Notes: generated by a model not told the origin, from the letters alone. A stretch of 64,000 nucleotides of DNA from Moryella indoligenes (GCF_030812885.1 NZ_JAUSTO010000011.1:11814-75813); one strand, 5' to 3'. Counted from the first letter of the stretch, positions 24,883-33,141 are shown. Program-made: numbers and translations.

Positions 24883-25038
24883 CCATCTCGCTGTCGCTCG
24901 ATGGGTTTTGTCGTCAAGCCCCTCCTGCGCAAGCGCGGGGAGGTTTTCCTCTTTATTTTACCATCTCGCTGCCGCTCGATGGGTTTTCTCGTCAAAACTC
25001 CATTTGCGCAAGCGCATGGAGTCTTTCCTCGTTATTTT
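24883..25038 (-). repeat. Two tandem copies of a 78-bp hairpin repeat
   Basis: Unit A (24883-24960) and unit B (24961-25038) share CCATCTCGCTG, GCTCGATGGGTTTT and GCGCAAGCGC plus a TTATTTTAC end. Each unit holds two hairpins: CCATC/GATGG with GAGCG-AGCGAG arms, and a second with a GCGC-AA-GCGC apex. The stem below that apex differs between units (CCTCC/GGAGG against CTCCAT/ATGGAG) but remains paired. Read on the minus strand the apex is GCTTGC. The end of unit B supplies the stop codon of the yeiH-like gene. Confidence 0.75.
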
Positions 25039-26071
25039 ACCATATTCTCATAAGATGCTGCATCAGGAGGCCTACGACCGTGATTCCTGCCCAGCAGCAT
25101 GCACCGAGAGAGAGAGGCTTGCCACCGGTCCTGATGAGTTTGATCAAGTTGCTGTTCAGACCGATTGCGGCCATTGCCATGACGATAAAGAACTTGCTCA
25201 GGGTTTTCAGGGGGGCGAATACGCTGGAGGGAATCCCGGCACCAAGCGCAAGCGTTGTGATGAGAGAGGCCGCGACAAAATAGAGTATGAACATGGGGAA
25301 GACCTGCCTCAGACTGACGGAAGTATTGCCCTTTTCAGAGCCTGCTCTGCGGGCACGGATGAAAGCGAGTCCCAGCGTAATGGGGATGATCGCCAGCGTG
25401 CGGGTCAGCTTTACGGTCACTGCCTTGTCGAGCGTTGCGGTGCCGAGCCCCCACATGCTGTCCCAGGTGGAGGCGGCAGCTGTGACAGAGGAGGTGTCAT
25501 TGACCGCAGTGCCTGCAAAGATTCCGAAGGCCTCTCCGCTTGTCGTATCAAAGCCGATCACATTTCCCAGTATGGGAAAGAGAATTGCAGCGAGGACGTT
25601 GAAAAAGAAGATGACCGAGATCGCCTGCGCCACCTCATCATCGTCCGCATCAATGACAGGTGCGGTCGCCGCAATCGCAGAGCCGCCGCAGATGGAGGAG
25701 CCGACGCCGACCAGAGTGGAGATATTTCCCGGTATGTGCATGACCCGGTGCAGGACATAGGCGATAATCAGCGAGGTGGAGATGGTGCAGAGGATGATGG
25801 GCAGAGACTGCGCGCCGGTTTTCAGTATGACATGGAGATCGAGGCCGAAGCCGAGCAGTACGACTGCAGTCTGCAGGATGATCTTTGAGCTGAATTTGAT
25901 GCCGGGAGCAGCACTGCCCTTGTTGTTCCAGAACATTGTTATGATCATACCTGCCAGAATTGCGATGACAGCGCCGCCGATGACAGGGAATTTCTTTCCG
26001 AGCAGCCATGACGGAAGCGCAATGATAAAGCATACCAGAATGCCGGGGATATGTTTCTGCAGCCAGTTCAT
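25037..26071 (-). CDS. YeiH/UPF0324-family putative transporter
   Basis: A 344-residue integral membrane protein with about ten helices and the YeiH-family features AVIAILAGMIITMFWNN, VGVGSSICGGSAIAATAPVI and a Gly-Thr-Ala-Val-Asn-Asp-Thr-Ser-Ser segment. This family is often annotated as a putative sulfate exporter, but evidence is thin. AGGAGGAAACATTC precedes the ATG at 26071. It is divergent from a LysR-type gene, the usual yeiE-yeiH arrangement, so the regulator probably controls it. Confidence 0.85.
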   Translation of the reverse strand: MNWLQKHIPGILVCFIIALPSWLLGKKFPVIGGAVIAILAGMIITMFWNNKGSAAPGIKFSSKIILQTAVVLLGFGLDLHVILKTGAQSLPIILCTISTSLIIAYVLHRVMHIPGNISTLVGVGSSICGGSAIAATAPVIDADDDEVAQAISVIFFFNVLAAILFPILGNVIGFDTTSGEAFGIFAGTAVNDTSSVTAAASTWDSMWGLGTATLDKAVTVKLTRTLAIIPITLGLAFIRARRAGSEKGNTSVSLRQVFPMFILYFVAASLITTLALGAGIPSSVFAPLKTLSKFFIVMAMAAIGLNSNLIKLIRTGGKPLSLGACCWAGITVVGLLMQHLMRIW

Positions 26072-26145
26072 GAATGTTTCCTCCTAAGTGAAAAACTTTT
26101 TCGAGACTCATTATAAAAGAATAGGAAAGTAAAGAAAAATTATAT

Positions 26146-26174
26146 ATAATGATATATTAATAAGAAATCATTAT
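26146..26174. promoter_or_regulatory. Candidate LysR operator between yeiH and its regulator
   Basis: ATAATGAT and ATCATTAT form a perfect eight-base inverted repeat with a 13-base spacer, in an AT-rich divergent promoter region. Palindromes of this kind are the usual targets of LysR-type regulators. Confidence 0.5.
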
Positions 26175-26206
26175 GGATTAGCAAACTTGGGAAGGAGGAG
26201 ACAGAG

Positions 26207-27094
26207 CTGGATTTCAGAATCGAGACCTTTTTAGCTGCGTGTGAGCATATGAATTTTTCCAGGGCGGCAGAAGCGCTTTGCATCACGCAGCCCGCAGTGT
26301 CCCAGCACATTCAGTATCTGGAGCGGGAGTATGGCGTGAAGCTCTTTCGAAAGGAAGGAAAGCGGATCTATCTCACCGGAGAAGGGCGTATCCTTCGTGA
26401 GACGATGGCAGTGATCAAAAATGATGAGCAGATCATGCGGGAGCGAATGCGGGAGTGCGGGAGCGGAAAGAGGGAGCTCTCCTTCGGTGTAACCATGACG
26501 ATAGGAGAGTATACGCTCTTGGCTCCGCTCGCAGCGTATCTGAAGGCCCATCCGGAGCGCAATGTGCGTGTTCGTTACGGAAATACCGCAAAGCTTGAGG
26601 AGGAGCTTCGAGAAGGAAGCATTGACTTTGCGCTGGTGGAGGGGTATTTTCGTAAGGAGGCATATGATTCCTTACGTTTTGATACGGAGCAATTTATTCC
26701 GGTCTGTGCCGCGGCGCATTCGTTTTTGAGAGAGCCTCATTCGCTCAGAGATCTTGTCGGTGAGCGCCTCATACTCCGGGAGCCGGGCTCCGGAACCAGA
26801 AATATCCTTGAGCGCAGTCTTGCGGTGAAGGGGCTCAGCGTGCAGGACTTTCAGCGCAGAACGGAGATTGAAAACATGCACGTAATCATCGGACTTCTGG
26901 AGAGGGACTGTGGGATTTCTTTTCTGTACCGGGTTGCTGTGCGGGATCAGCTGCTTCGCGGGACGCTCAGGGAACTGTTGCTTGAGGACTTTAAGCTGGA
27001 GCATGATTTTGCCTTTATATGGCCGAGAGGGAGTGCCTTTCGGGAGGATTACCATGCCATCAGTGAGGAACTGAGAGGATACAGAGAATTATGA
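26207..27094 (+). CDS. LysR-type transcriptional regulator
   Basis: The DNA-binding domain contains FSRAAEALCITQPAVSQHI and a C-terminal substrate-binding domain follows. The frame is open upstream of the first ATG (26249) and there encodes DFRIETFLAACEH, which is the canonical LysR N-terminus. The only plausible start for that form is CTG 26207, seven bases after GGAGGAG, giving 295 residues. Starting at the ATG would cut off part of the first helix. The gene is divergent from the yeiH-like gene and overlaps the next gene by four bases. The likely role is control of yeiH; the effector is unknown. Confidence 0.85.
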   Translation: MDFRIETFLAACEHMNFSRAAEALCITQPAVSQHIQYLEREYGVKLFRKEGKRIYLTGEGRILRETMAVIKNDEQIMRERMRECGSGKRELSFGVTMTIGEYTLLAPLAAYLKAHPERNVRVRYGNTAKLEEELREGSIDFALVEGYFRKEAYDSLRFDTEQFIPVCAAAHSFLREPHSLRDLVGERLILREPGSGTRNILERSLAVKGLSVQDFQRRTEIENMHVIIGLLERDCGISFLYRVAVRDQLLRGTLRELLLEDFKLEHDFAFIWPRGSAFREDYHAISEELRGYREL

Positions 27095-27432
27095 ACATAC
27101 AGATATTCGGAACAAGGAAGAGTTTTGATACGAAAAAGGCGGAGCGCTATTTTAAGGAGCGCGGCATCCGTTTTCAGATGGTGGATCTGAAGGAGAAGGG
27201 ACTCAGCCGCGGCGAGCTGCAGAGTGTGCTGCGCGCGGTTGGCGGGCTGGAGGCGCTGCTGGATCCAAAGACGAAGGCACAGGAGCAGCTGACCCTGATC
27301 CGCTACCTGTCGCCGGAGGACAGGGAGGAGAAGGCACTGGAGCATCCGGAGGTATTCCGCACGCCCATCGTGCGAAACGGGCAGAGGGCCACAGTCGGCT
27401 ACTGCCCGGAGGTCTGGAAGGAGTGGGAATGA
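27091..27432 (+). CDS. ArsC/Spx-family thioredoxin-fold protein lacking the redox cysteine
   Basis: A 113-residue protein of the arsenate-reductase/Spx-like family, with IQIFGTRKSFDTKKAERYF at the N-terminus and EHPEVFRTPIVRNGQRATVGY at the C-terminus. Members with reductase activity carry a cysteine where this one has the serine of RKSFDT, so arsenate reduction is unlikely. The ATG overlaps the LysR stop, and the next (decayed) gene overlaps it in turn, so it is part of that operon. The function is unknown. Confidence 0.8.
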   Translation: MNIQIFGTRKSFDTKKAERYFKERGIRFQMVDLKEKGLSRGELQSVLRAVGGLEALLDPKTKAQEQLTLIRYLSPEDREEKALEHPEVFRTPIVRNGQRATVGYCPEVWKEWE

Positions 27433-27909
27433 AGCAGAGCGCTCCTCTCAGAGCGCTGTGGGAGGCTTTTCCGCACACGCTTCCGATTTTTGCGGGTTTC
27501 TGGTTTCTCGGACTCGCCTATGGGGTTTACATGCATGTCTCCGGCTTCTCCTTCTGGTATCCCATGCTGATGAGCATGACGATCTTCGGAGCTGACCGTT
27601 TTCTGCTTCCATCAATGTGTCTGATACTTCTTTTACTTACATTGTTTCGGAAACCATTGTCAGAGCGGGGAGGGAAAACCCACACCTCCTTTTATTGCCT
27701 ATCTCGGGAGGGCCTTGCCCTCAGCTGTTTTTGCCATGCTCGTGGTCTACTGTCTGAGGGGCGTCAGTCTCTTTTTCGGCACGCATGCAGTCCCGGAACT
27801 GATCGCCATTATAATAACAGCGGCGCTCCACCGCTGGAAGCATCAGATGCTTCTCTCAATCGCAGGTGGAACCGCTGCGTATATGCTGCTTGTGCAGCTG
27901 ATATTTTAA
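27429..27909 (+). pseudogene. azlC-azlD deletion fusion with frameshift (branched-chain amino acid exporter remnant)
   Basis: The first 50 or so codons are a normal AzlC N-terminus (LPIFAGFWFLGLAYGVYMHV, then MLMSMTIFGA). About 180 AzlC residues are then missing and the sequence runs straight into an AzlD-like N-terminal helix. A frameshift near 27675-27685 (in GGGAAAACCCACACC) moves the rest of AzlD, beginning PPFIAYLGRALPSAVFAML and ending at 27909, into another frame. One internal deletion plus a one-base change therefore inactivated both halves of an AzlCD exporter. Without the frameshift the reading frame would continue as nonsense to 28064. Confidence 0.8.
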
Positions 27910-27919
27910 TTTGGACACA

Positions 27920-28966
27920 TCATTTCAGAAGGGCAATCAGCGCACGGAGCTCTGTCTCCGTGGTGGCCCAGCTGGTCACAAAGCGGATGATGCTCCTGTT
28001 CTCATCTACGGGCTCCCAGGGACTGAAATTAACCGTCTCCCGGAGCCTTTCTTTTCTGTCATGATCCACGACGGCAAAGCTCTGGTTTGTGACGGAATCG
28101 AAGCGGAGCTCATAGCCGTACTCCAGAAGGGCGTGCCGCAGCCGGATGGCAGCATCGACCGCAAAGCTGCCGAGCGTCAGGTAGAGAGAGTCTGTAAAGA
28201 GCGCGTCAAACTGTACACCGAGGAGACGTCCCTTTGCGAGCAGGGCGCCGTGCTGCTTTATCATGGTAAAGAAGTGTGGGATGAGCCCGGGAGTGGGGAT
28301 CACGACTGCCTCGCCAAAGAGGGCTCCGCACTTGGTGCCGCCGATATAGAAGATATCGCAGAGCTCTGCGAGCGCAGGGAGAGAGACATCATTTTCCGGG
28401 CTTGCCAGTGCGTAGGCAAGGCGGGCGCCATCCGCGTAGAGCCAGAGTCCATACTTCCGACAGATCTCATGCAGCGCGCGCAGCTCAGAGAGGGAGTAGA
28501 GCGTGCCGAGCTCGCTTGGCTGAGAGATGTAGACCATGGCCGGCATCACTGTGTGCTCACGCGTCTCATCCTGCCGGTAGCTCAGGACAGCGCGCTCCAC
28601 ATCCCGGGCGCAGAGCTTTCCGTTGCGGGAAGGGAGTGGAAGGACCTTATGACCGCCGTATTCGATGGCGCCCGCCTCGTGCACGGCAATGTGTCCGCTC
28701 TCCGGCGCAAGTACGCCCTGATAGGGGCGGAGCAGAGAATCGATGACTGCTGCATTGGTCTGTGTTCCGCCGACGAGAAAGTGAATCTCCGCCTCCGGGC
28801 AGGCGCAGGCGGCGCGTATCTTTTCTCTCGCCGCAGCGCAGAACTGATCCTCACCGTAGCCCGCAGCAGGGATCAGATTGCTCTCTGTGAGAGCGCGGAG
28901 CACCGCAGGATGCGCCCCCATCATGTAGTCGGAGGCAAAGGGAAGTCTTGTTTCGAATGCTGCCAT
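27920..28966 (-). CDS. Low-specificity L-threonine aldolase-like PLP enzyme
   Basis: Fold-type I PLP enzyme of 348 residues, in the family that splits threonine/allo-threonine to glycine and acetaldehyde. Visible motifs are FASDYMMGAHPAVLRAL, ESGHIAVHEAGAIEYGGHK, YADGARLAYAL and the PLP-lysine region YIGGTKCGALFGEA. The ATG at 28966 (MAAFETRLPF) is preceded by AAGGTGT; longer upstream starts would run into the neighbouring membrane gene. It lies one base after that gene, so the two are co-transcribed. Confidence 0.9.
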   Translation of the reverse strand: MAAFETRLPFASDYMMGAHPAVLRALTESNLIPAAGYGEDQFCAAAREKIRAACACPEAEIHFLVGGTQTNAAVIDSLLRPYQGVLAPESGHIAVHEAGAIEYGGHKVLPLPSRNGKLCARDVERAVLSYRQDETREHTVMPAMVYISQPSELGTLYSLSELRALHEICRKYGLWLYADGARLAYALASPENDVSLPALAELCDIFYIGGTKCGALFGEAVVIPTPGLIPHFFTMIKQHGALLAKGRLLGVQFDALFTDSLYLTLGSFAVDAAIRLRHALLEYGYELRFDSVTNQSFAVVDHDRKERLRETVNFSPWEPVDENRSIIRFVTSWATTETELRALIALLK

Positions 28967-28967
28967 A

Positions 28968-29621
28968 TCATACACCTTCTTTCCTGACACTGGTGATCGC
29001 AGGGCCGAGCAGAGGCTCTGCGACATATTTTGTGAAAAAGCTGATGAAGGGAGAGAGTCCCAGCGCACACATCAGCGTGCCGATGCCGAGCAGTCCGCCG
29101 AGCAGAAGCGTCAGCAGCGCGCCGACGCAGTCTGTGAAGGCGCGGCACCAGAAGTAGGAGCGCCCGCTCCTCCGGCTGAGGATGATCGACAGGGAATCAT
29201 AGGGGGCGATGCCCATATCCGCGGTCTGATAGATGGCGCAGGAGAGCGTGAGTATCAGTATCCCGAGCACCATGACAAGCAGCTTTGACGCAAAGTGCTC
29301 CGGAGCCAGATGAAGGTAGCGTCCCAGATGATCGCAGGCAGATGCGACCGTTCCGACCATGACCCAGTTGATGAAGGTACCGATGCCGATCAGCGAGCGG
29401 CCGAAAATGTATTCCAGAAGAAAATAGGCGCTGTTGACGAAGAGATTCAGAACGGCAAAATCGACGCCGAGCTTCGCCGCCGCAGCGATCACAAAGGCAG
29501 TGTTGGGATCATTTCCCATGAGAGAGAGCTTGAAGAGACCGATACCGACCCCCAGAAAGAAGACGCCGATCAGCATGAATACGAAGCGGCGTACATTGGA
29601 TTGATTGATATGAGTGGGCAT
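28968..29621 (-). CDS. YczE/YitT-like integral membrane protein
   Basis: A 217-residue protein with about five hydrophobic helices and the YczE/YyaS pattern (FFLGVGIGLFKLSLMGNDPN, and TADMGIAPYDSLSIIL later). The ATG at 29621 follows GGAGGTGTC with good spacing. It is the first gene of a two-gene unit with the threonine aldolase and is divergent from the DUF134 gene. No specific substrate can be assigned. Confidence 0.8.
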   Translation of the reverse strand: MPTHINQSNVRRFVFMLIGVFFLGVGIGLFKLSLMGNDPNTAFVIAAAAKLGVDFAVLNLFVNSAYFLLEYIFGRSLIGIGTFINWVMVGTVASACDHLGRYLHLAPEHFASKLLVMVLGILILTLSCAIYQTADMGIAPYDSLSIILSRRSGRSYFWCRAFTDCVGALLTLLLGGLLGIGTLMCALGLSPFISFFTKYVAEPLLGPAITSVRKEGV

Positions 29622-29744
29622 GACACCTCCGGCAGCCAGGGGCTGAGAGCAGTTTTGGTAATAGAAGAACAGCAACAGATTCACCTTAGTATAAGAAAAG
29701 GATATCCACTCTGCAAGTAAAAAAGAAAAGTTTTATGAAAGTTA

Positions 29745-29773
29745 TTGACATATGTCAGTAAATGCCGCATGAT
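29745..29773 (+). promoter_or_regulatory. Promoter with palindromic operator before the DUF134-NifX gene
   Basis: TTGACA (29745-29750) and CATGAT (29768-29773) are 17 bases apart. The -35 box lies in a perfect 12-base palindrome, TGACATATGTCA (29746-29757), a likely operator. Autoregulation by the DUF134 protein is a plausible guess. Confidence 0.6.
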
Positions 29774-29813
29774 AGCTGCAGAGCTTTCACGCGGAAACAG
29801 ATTGGAGGTTGTG

Positions 29814-30560
29814 ATGGCAAGACCCCGGAAATGCAGAAAGATATGCTGTTACCCTGACTACTGGAGCTTTGGCCCTGTGGGTGAGGGGGGGCAGCTGCCG
29901 CCTGTGGTGATGAGCCTTGATGAGTATGAGGTGCTCCGTCTTCTGGATTACTGCGGGCTGACGCAGGAGGAGTGTGCGCGCGCCATGGAGGTCGCCCGGA
30001 CCACGGTGACCGGAGTGTATGATTCCGCGAGAAAGAAAATGGTTACCATGCTGGTGGAGGGCAGAGCGCTCCGGATTTCCGGAGGCAATATCAGTCTGAA
30101 GCTCTGCGAAAAATTAAGACCGGCGGAGCTGCCAGAGAAGGGAAGCGATGCTATGAGAATTGCGGTTTGCTATGAGAACGGGGAGATATTTCAGCACTTT
30201 GGGAGAACGGAGCAGTTTAAGCTCTATGATATTGAGAACGGAGCGGTGCAGTCTGCACGCGTGGTCGGCACAGAGGGCGCGGGCCATGGGGCACTCGCGG
30301 GCTTTCTGAAGGCGGTAGAGGCGGATGCTCTGATCTGCGGGGGGATCGGCGGCGGTGCCCGCATGGCTCTCTCCGAGGCGGGGATTCAGCTCTATCCGGG
30401 TGTCAGCGGGGACGCGGATGCGGCAGCAGCGGCGCTTGCAAAGGGCGAGCTGAAGTTCGACCCGGCCACGGAGTGTTTTCACCACGGGGAGCATCACGGC
30501 GAGGGTCACAGCTGTGGTCACCACGGTGAGGGACATGGCTGCGGACATCACGAGGGGTGA
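29814..30560 (+). CDS. DUF134 DNA-binding protein fused to a NifX/NifB-type Fe-Mo cofactor domain with His-rich tail
   Basis: A 248-residue fusion. Residues 1-100 are DUF134 (MARPRKCRKICCYPDYWSFG, then ECARAMEVARTTVTGVYDSA), a sigma-70-region-4-like helix-turn-helix. Residues 112-220 are a dinitrogenase iron-molybdenum cofactor biosynthesis domain (AVCYENGEIFQHFGRTEQF, then LICGGIGGGARMAL). The tail is rich in His, Gly and Glu (GHSCGHHGEGHGCGHH) and probably binds metal. ATG 29814 follows TTGGAGG. This architecture fits a metal- or iron-sulfur-responsive regulator. No nif genes are present. The downstream 4Fe-4S gene is probably in the same operon. Confidence 0.88.
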   Translation: MARPRKCRKICCYPDYWSFGPVGEGGQLPPVVMSLDEYEVLRLLDYCGLTQEECARAMEVARTTVTGVYDSARKKMVTMLVEGRALRISGGNISLKLCEKLRPAELPEKGSDAMRIAVCYENGEIFQHFGRTEQFKLYDIENGAVQSARVVGTEGAGHGALAGFLKAVEADALICGGIGGGARMALSEAGIQLYPGVSGDADAAAAALAKGELKFDPATECFHHGEHHGEGHSCGHHGEGHGCGHHEG

Positions 30561-30682
30561 GAGCAGCCGGAGAGGCTGAGAGCTTTTTGTGCGATAAGAG
30601 CAATACACGGGAAGCGGCGAACAGTATAAGCAGACAATCAGGCAAATAAAATAAGAAGAGAAGAGGAACAGAAGGAGGCGAG

Positions 30683-31065
30683 ATGCCGTCAAAAAATACG
30701 CGAGAGTAGATCAGCGAAGCTGTGTGTCCTGCGGGAGCTGTGAAAAGCTCTGTCCGCGGGATGCAATTCGGGTGTGGAAGGGATGTTATGCAAAGGTGGA
30801 GGCGGAGAGCCGCGTCGGCTGTGGCATCTGCGTGCGGGCCTGTCCCGCGGACTGCATTGAGACCGTGCCGCGGAGCTTCGCCTATACGGATGGCAGCGTC
30901 CCGGCGTGGGTGGCACAGTTCAGCTTCGGCTTCTATGGTCTTATGCTGACTTCCGCCCTCATCGGTATCATTGTGATGGCGCTCTATAAACCGAGAAGCT
31001 GGTGCACCTTCTGTCCCATGGGTACGATGACCCAGGGCATATGCAAACTGAAGGCAGAGCATTGA
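30683..31065 (+). pseudogene. 4Fe-4S membrane-associated protein with a one-base frameshift after the start
   Basis: ATG 30683 has an ideal GAAGGAGG site but its frame stops at TAG 30707. Changing the run of six A (30691-30696) to seven would join it to the long frame that encodes two ferredoxin motifs (CVSCGSCEKLCP and CGICVRACP), a transmembrane helix (FYGLMLTSALIGIIVMALY) and a further CTFCPMG cluster motif. The next internal start, GTG 30724, would lose the first cluster cysteine. The gene is therefore frameshifted, phase-variable by poly-A slippage, or a sequencing error. The family is NapH/polyferredoxin-like; its role may be electron transfer for the upstream cofactor-domain protein. 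Confidence 0.7.
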
Positions 31066-31188
31066 CAGGACGCGGATCATGCAGTCCGCTGCGCCCGGTT
31101 TTCACACTATGCGGGAGCCGGGCACTTTGCTGTTATGCGCAGCCGACGCGGCGCTTTTTCCTTTGGCTGCAGGCGTAGTCACAGGCGC

Positions 31189-31467
31189 TCAGCCGAGCCA
31201 GTTCCAGTTCTCCTCGCGGGGGAGCACCAGCGCCAGCATGACGACCTGCTCCCCTTTTTCGAGTGATATTTCCTCCGCCTCACTGTGAGGCGGGAGGAGC
31301 GCATCGCTGTCCAGCTCGGAGAGTATATAGCTGATGCCTTCATTTCTCGCGTCATCGAGGGCATCCTCCATATCCTTTCCCTCACCATAGCAGCCGTCGA
31401 GATCGCAAAACTCCGCGCGGTAAGTGTGCGCAAGCTTTTTCAGTATCACAGGATAATATAGTGTCAT
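31189..31467 (-). CDS. HicB-like antitoxin-fold protein without a HicA partner
   Basis: A 92-residue protein with the HicB partial RNase-H-like fold (YRAEFCDLDGCYGEGKDMED, then AEEISLEKGEQVVMLAL). It starts at ATG 31467 after AGGTGACAAG. No HicA-like toxin reading frame lies on either side: the upstream neighbour is the ferredoxin-like gene and the other side is an ABC-F gene. It also lacks an obvious C-terminal helix-turn-helix. It is an orphan HicB of unknown role. Confidence 0.75.
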   Translation of the reverse strand: MTLYYPVILKKLAHTYRAEFCDLDGCYGEGKDMEDALDDARNEGISYILSELDSDALLPPHSEAEEISLEKGEQVVMLALVLPREENWNWLG

Positions 31468-31491
31468 CTTGTCACCTCACAATAGATTTGC

Positions 31492-31520
31492 TTCAATTTT
31501 TATCAGCAATCTGGTATAAA
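31492..31520 (+). promoter_or_regulatory. Promoter of the ABC-F gene
   Basis: TATAAA at 31515-31520 with an extended TG. A weak TTCAAT -35 box lies 17 bases upstream. Confidence 0.5.
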
Positions 31521-31584
31521 TTTCAGGAGAGGCGGCGCGGAGCGTCGTCTGTGGAAAATTATAGCCGATAAGGAGTTTTTTTGC

Positions 31585-33141
31585 ATGAGTATTCTCACTG
31601 TTGAGCATCTGTCACACGGCTTCGGAGACCGCGCAATCTTTGAGGACGTCTCCTTTCGTCTGCTGCGGGGAGAGCATATCGGCCTCGTGGGGGCAAATGG
31701 CGAGGGAAAGTCCAGCTTTATGAATATCATTACGGGGAGGCTCACGCCGGATGAGGGAAGAGTTGAGTGGGCCAGGAATGTACACGTGAGCTATCTCGAC
31801 CAGCACGCGGTGCTGGAGCGCGGCATGACGATAGGTTCTGTGCTCCGCACAGCCTTTGATCCGCTGCTTATTCTGGAGCAGAGGATGAATGAGCTCTGCG
31901 ACCGCATGACAACTGCGGGAGAGGAGGAGATGGAGGGGCTCATGGAGGAGCTCGGCACTGTGCAGGATATGCTCACGGCACACGACTTCTATCTCATTGA
32001 TGCGAAAGTTGAGGAGGTCGCACGGGCACTGGGTCTTATGGAGCTGGGATTAAATAAGGATGTGACAGAGCTCTCGGGAGGGCAGCGCACCCGGGTTTTG
32101 CTGGGGAAACTGCTGCTTGAAAAACCGGATATTCTGCTTCTTGACGAGCCGACGAACTATCTGGATGAGGAGCACATCAGCTGGCTCCGGCGCTACCTAG
32201 AGGAGTATGAGAATGCGTTTATACTGATCTCGCATGACATTCCCTTTTTAAACAGCGTGATCAATGTCATCTACCATGTGGAGGGCTGTCAGCTGACCCG
32301 CTACGCAGGGGATTATCATAAATTTGAGGAGGTCTATGCGGTAAAGAAGGCGCAGCTTCAGGCGGCCTACGACAGACAGCAGCAGGAGATCGCGGAATTA
32401 AAGGATTTCGTCGCGCGGAACAAGGCGCGGGTTGCCACCAGAAATATGGCGATGTCCCGTCAGAAGAAGCTCGACAATATGGAGAGGATAGAGCTGGCTG
32501 CGGAAAAGCCGAAGCCGGAGTTTCATTTTCAGATGGCGCGCACGCCGGGAAAGTATCTCTTTACGACTGAGGAGCTCGTGATTGGTTACGACGAGCCGCT
32601 CTCCTCCCCGCTGAATCTTAAGATGGAGCGCGGCGCGAGAATCACCATGACGGGTGCCAACGGCATCGGAAAAACGACGCTCTTAAAGAGTCTGCTCGGA
32701 CTCATACCGGAGTACGCGGGGAGAGTCGAGCGCGGAGATTACCTGGAGATCGGTTACTTTGAGCAGGAGGTCACTCCGGATCCGCAGCACAGCTGTCTTG
32801 AGGCACTGTGGCAGGAGTTTCCGGGATTCACGCAGTATGAGGCGCGGGCAGCGCTCGCAAAGTGCGGTCTCACGACAAAGCATATCGAGAGCCGTGTGAA
32901 GGTGCTCTCCGGAGGTGAACAGGCAAAGCTCCGGCTCTGTGTGCTCATGAACCGTGAGGCCAATCTTCTCGTGCTGGACGAGCCGACCAATCATCTCGAT
33001 GTGGATGCCAAGGAGGAGCTGAAGCGGGCACTGAAGGAGTACCCGGGCAGCATACTCATGGTCTGTCACGAGCCGGAGTTCTATCAGGATATCGCGACGG
33101 AGGTATGGGACTGCACGAGGTGGACAACAAAGCTGGTGTGA
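31585..33141 (+). CDS. ABC-F family ATPase (ribosome-associated)
   Basis: A 518-residue protein with two ABC domains and no membrane segment. Domain 1 has Walker A GANGEGKSS and LSGGQRTRVLLGKLLLE. Domain 2 has GANGIGKTT and LSGGEQAKLRLC followed by LVLDEPTNHLDVDA. Both Walker B motifs end in LDEPTN. A charged linker (about residues 250-310) lies between the domains. ABC-F proteins act on the ribosome in translation rescue or antibiotic protection; the short linker favours a housekeeping YbiT/YkpA-type member over a resistance protein, but that is inference. Confidence 0.93.
   Translation: MSILTVEHLSHGFGDRAIFEDVSFRLLRGEHIGLVGANGEGKSSFMNIITGRLTPDEGRVEWARNVHVSYLDQHAVLERGMTIGSVLRTAFDPLLILEQRMNELCDRMTTAGEEEMEGLMEELGTVQDMLTAHDFYLIDAKVEEVARALGLMELGLNKDVTELSGGQRTRVLLGKLLLEKPDILLLDEPTNYLDEEHISWLRRYLEEYENAFILISHDIPFLNSVINVIYHVEGCQLTRYAGDYHKFEEVYAVKKAQLQAAYDRQQQEIAELKDFVARNKARVATRNMAMSRQKKLDNMERIELAAEKPKPEFHFQMARTPGKYLFTTEELVIGYDEPLSSPLNLKMERGARITMTGANGIGKTTLLKSLLGLIPEYAGRVERGDYLEIGYFEQEVTPDPQHSCLEALWQEFPGFTQYEARAALAKCGLTTKHIESRVKVLSGGEQAKLRLCVLMNREANLLVLDEPTNHLDVDAKEELKRALKEYPGSILMVCHEPEFYQDIATEVWDCTRWTTKLV

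Noticed and set aside
31066..31188. Inverted repeats after the 4Fe-4S gene (GCCCGG/CCGGGC and GCGC/GCGC with a T-run)
   Set aside because: Possible terminator, but the loops are large and the stems short; not convincing enough to annotate.
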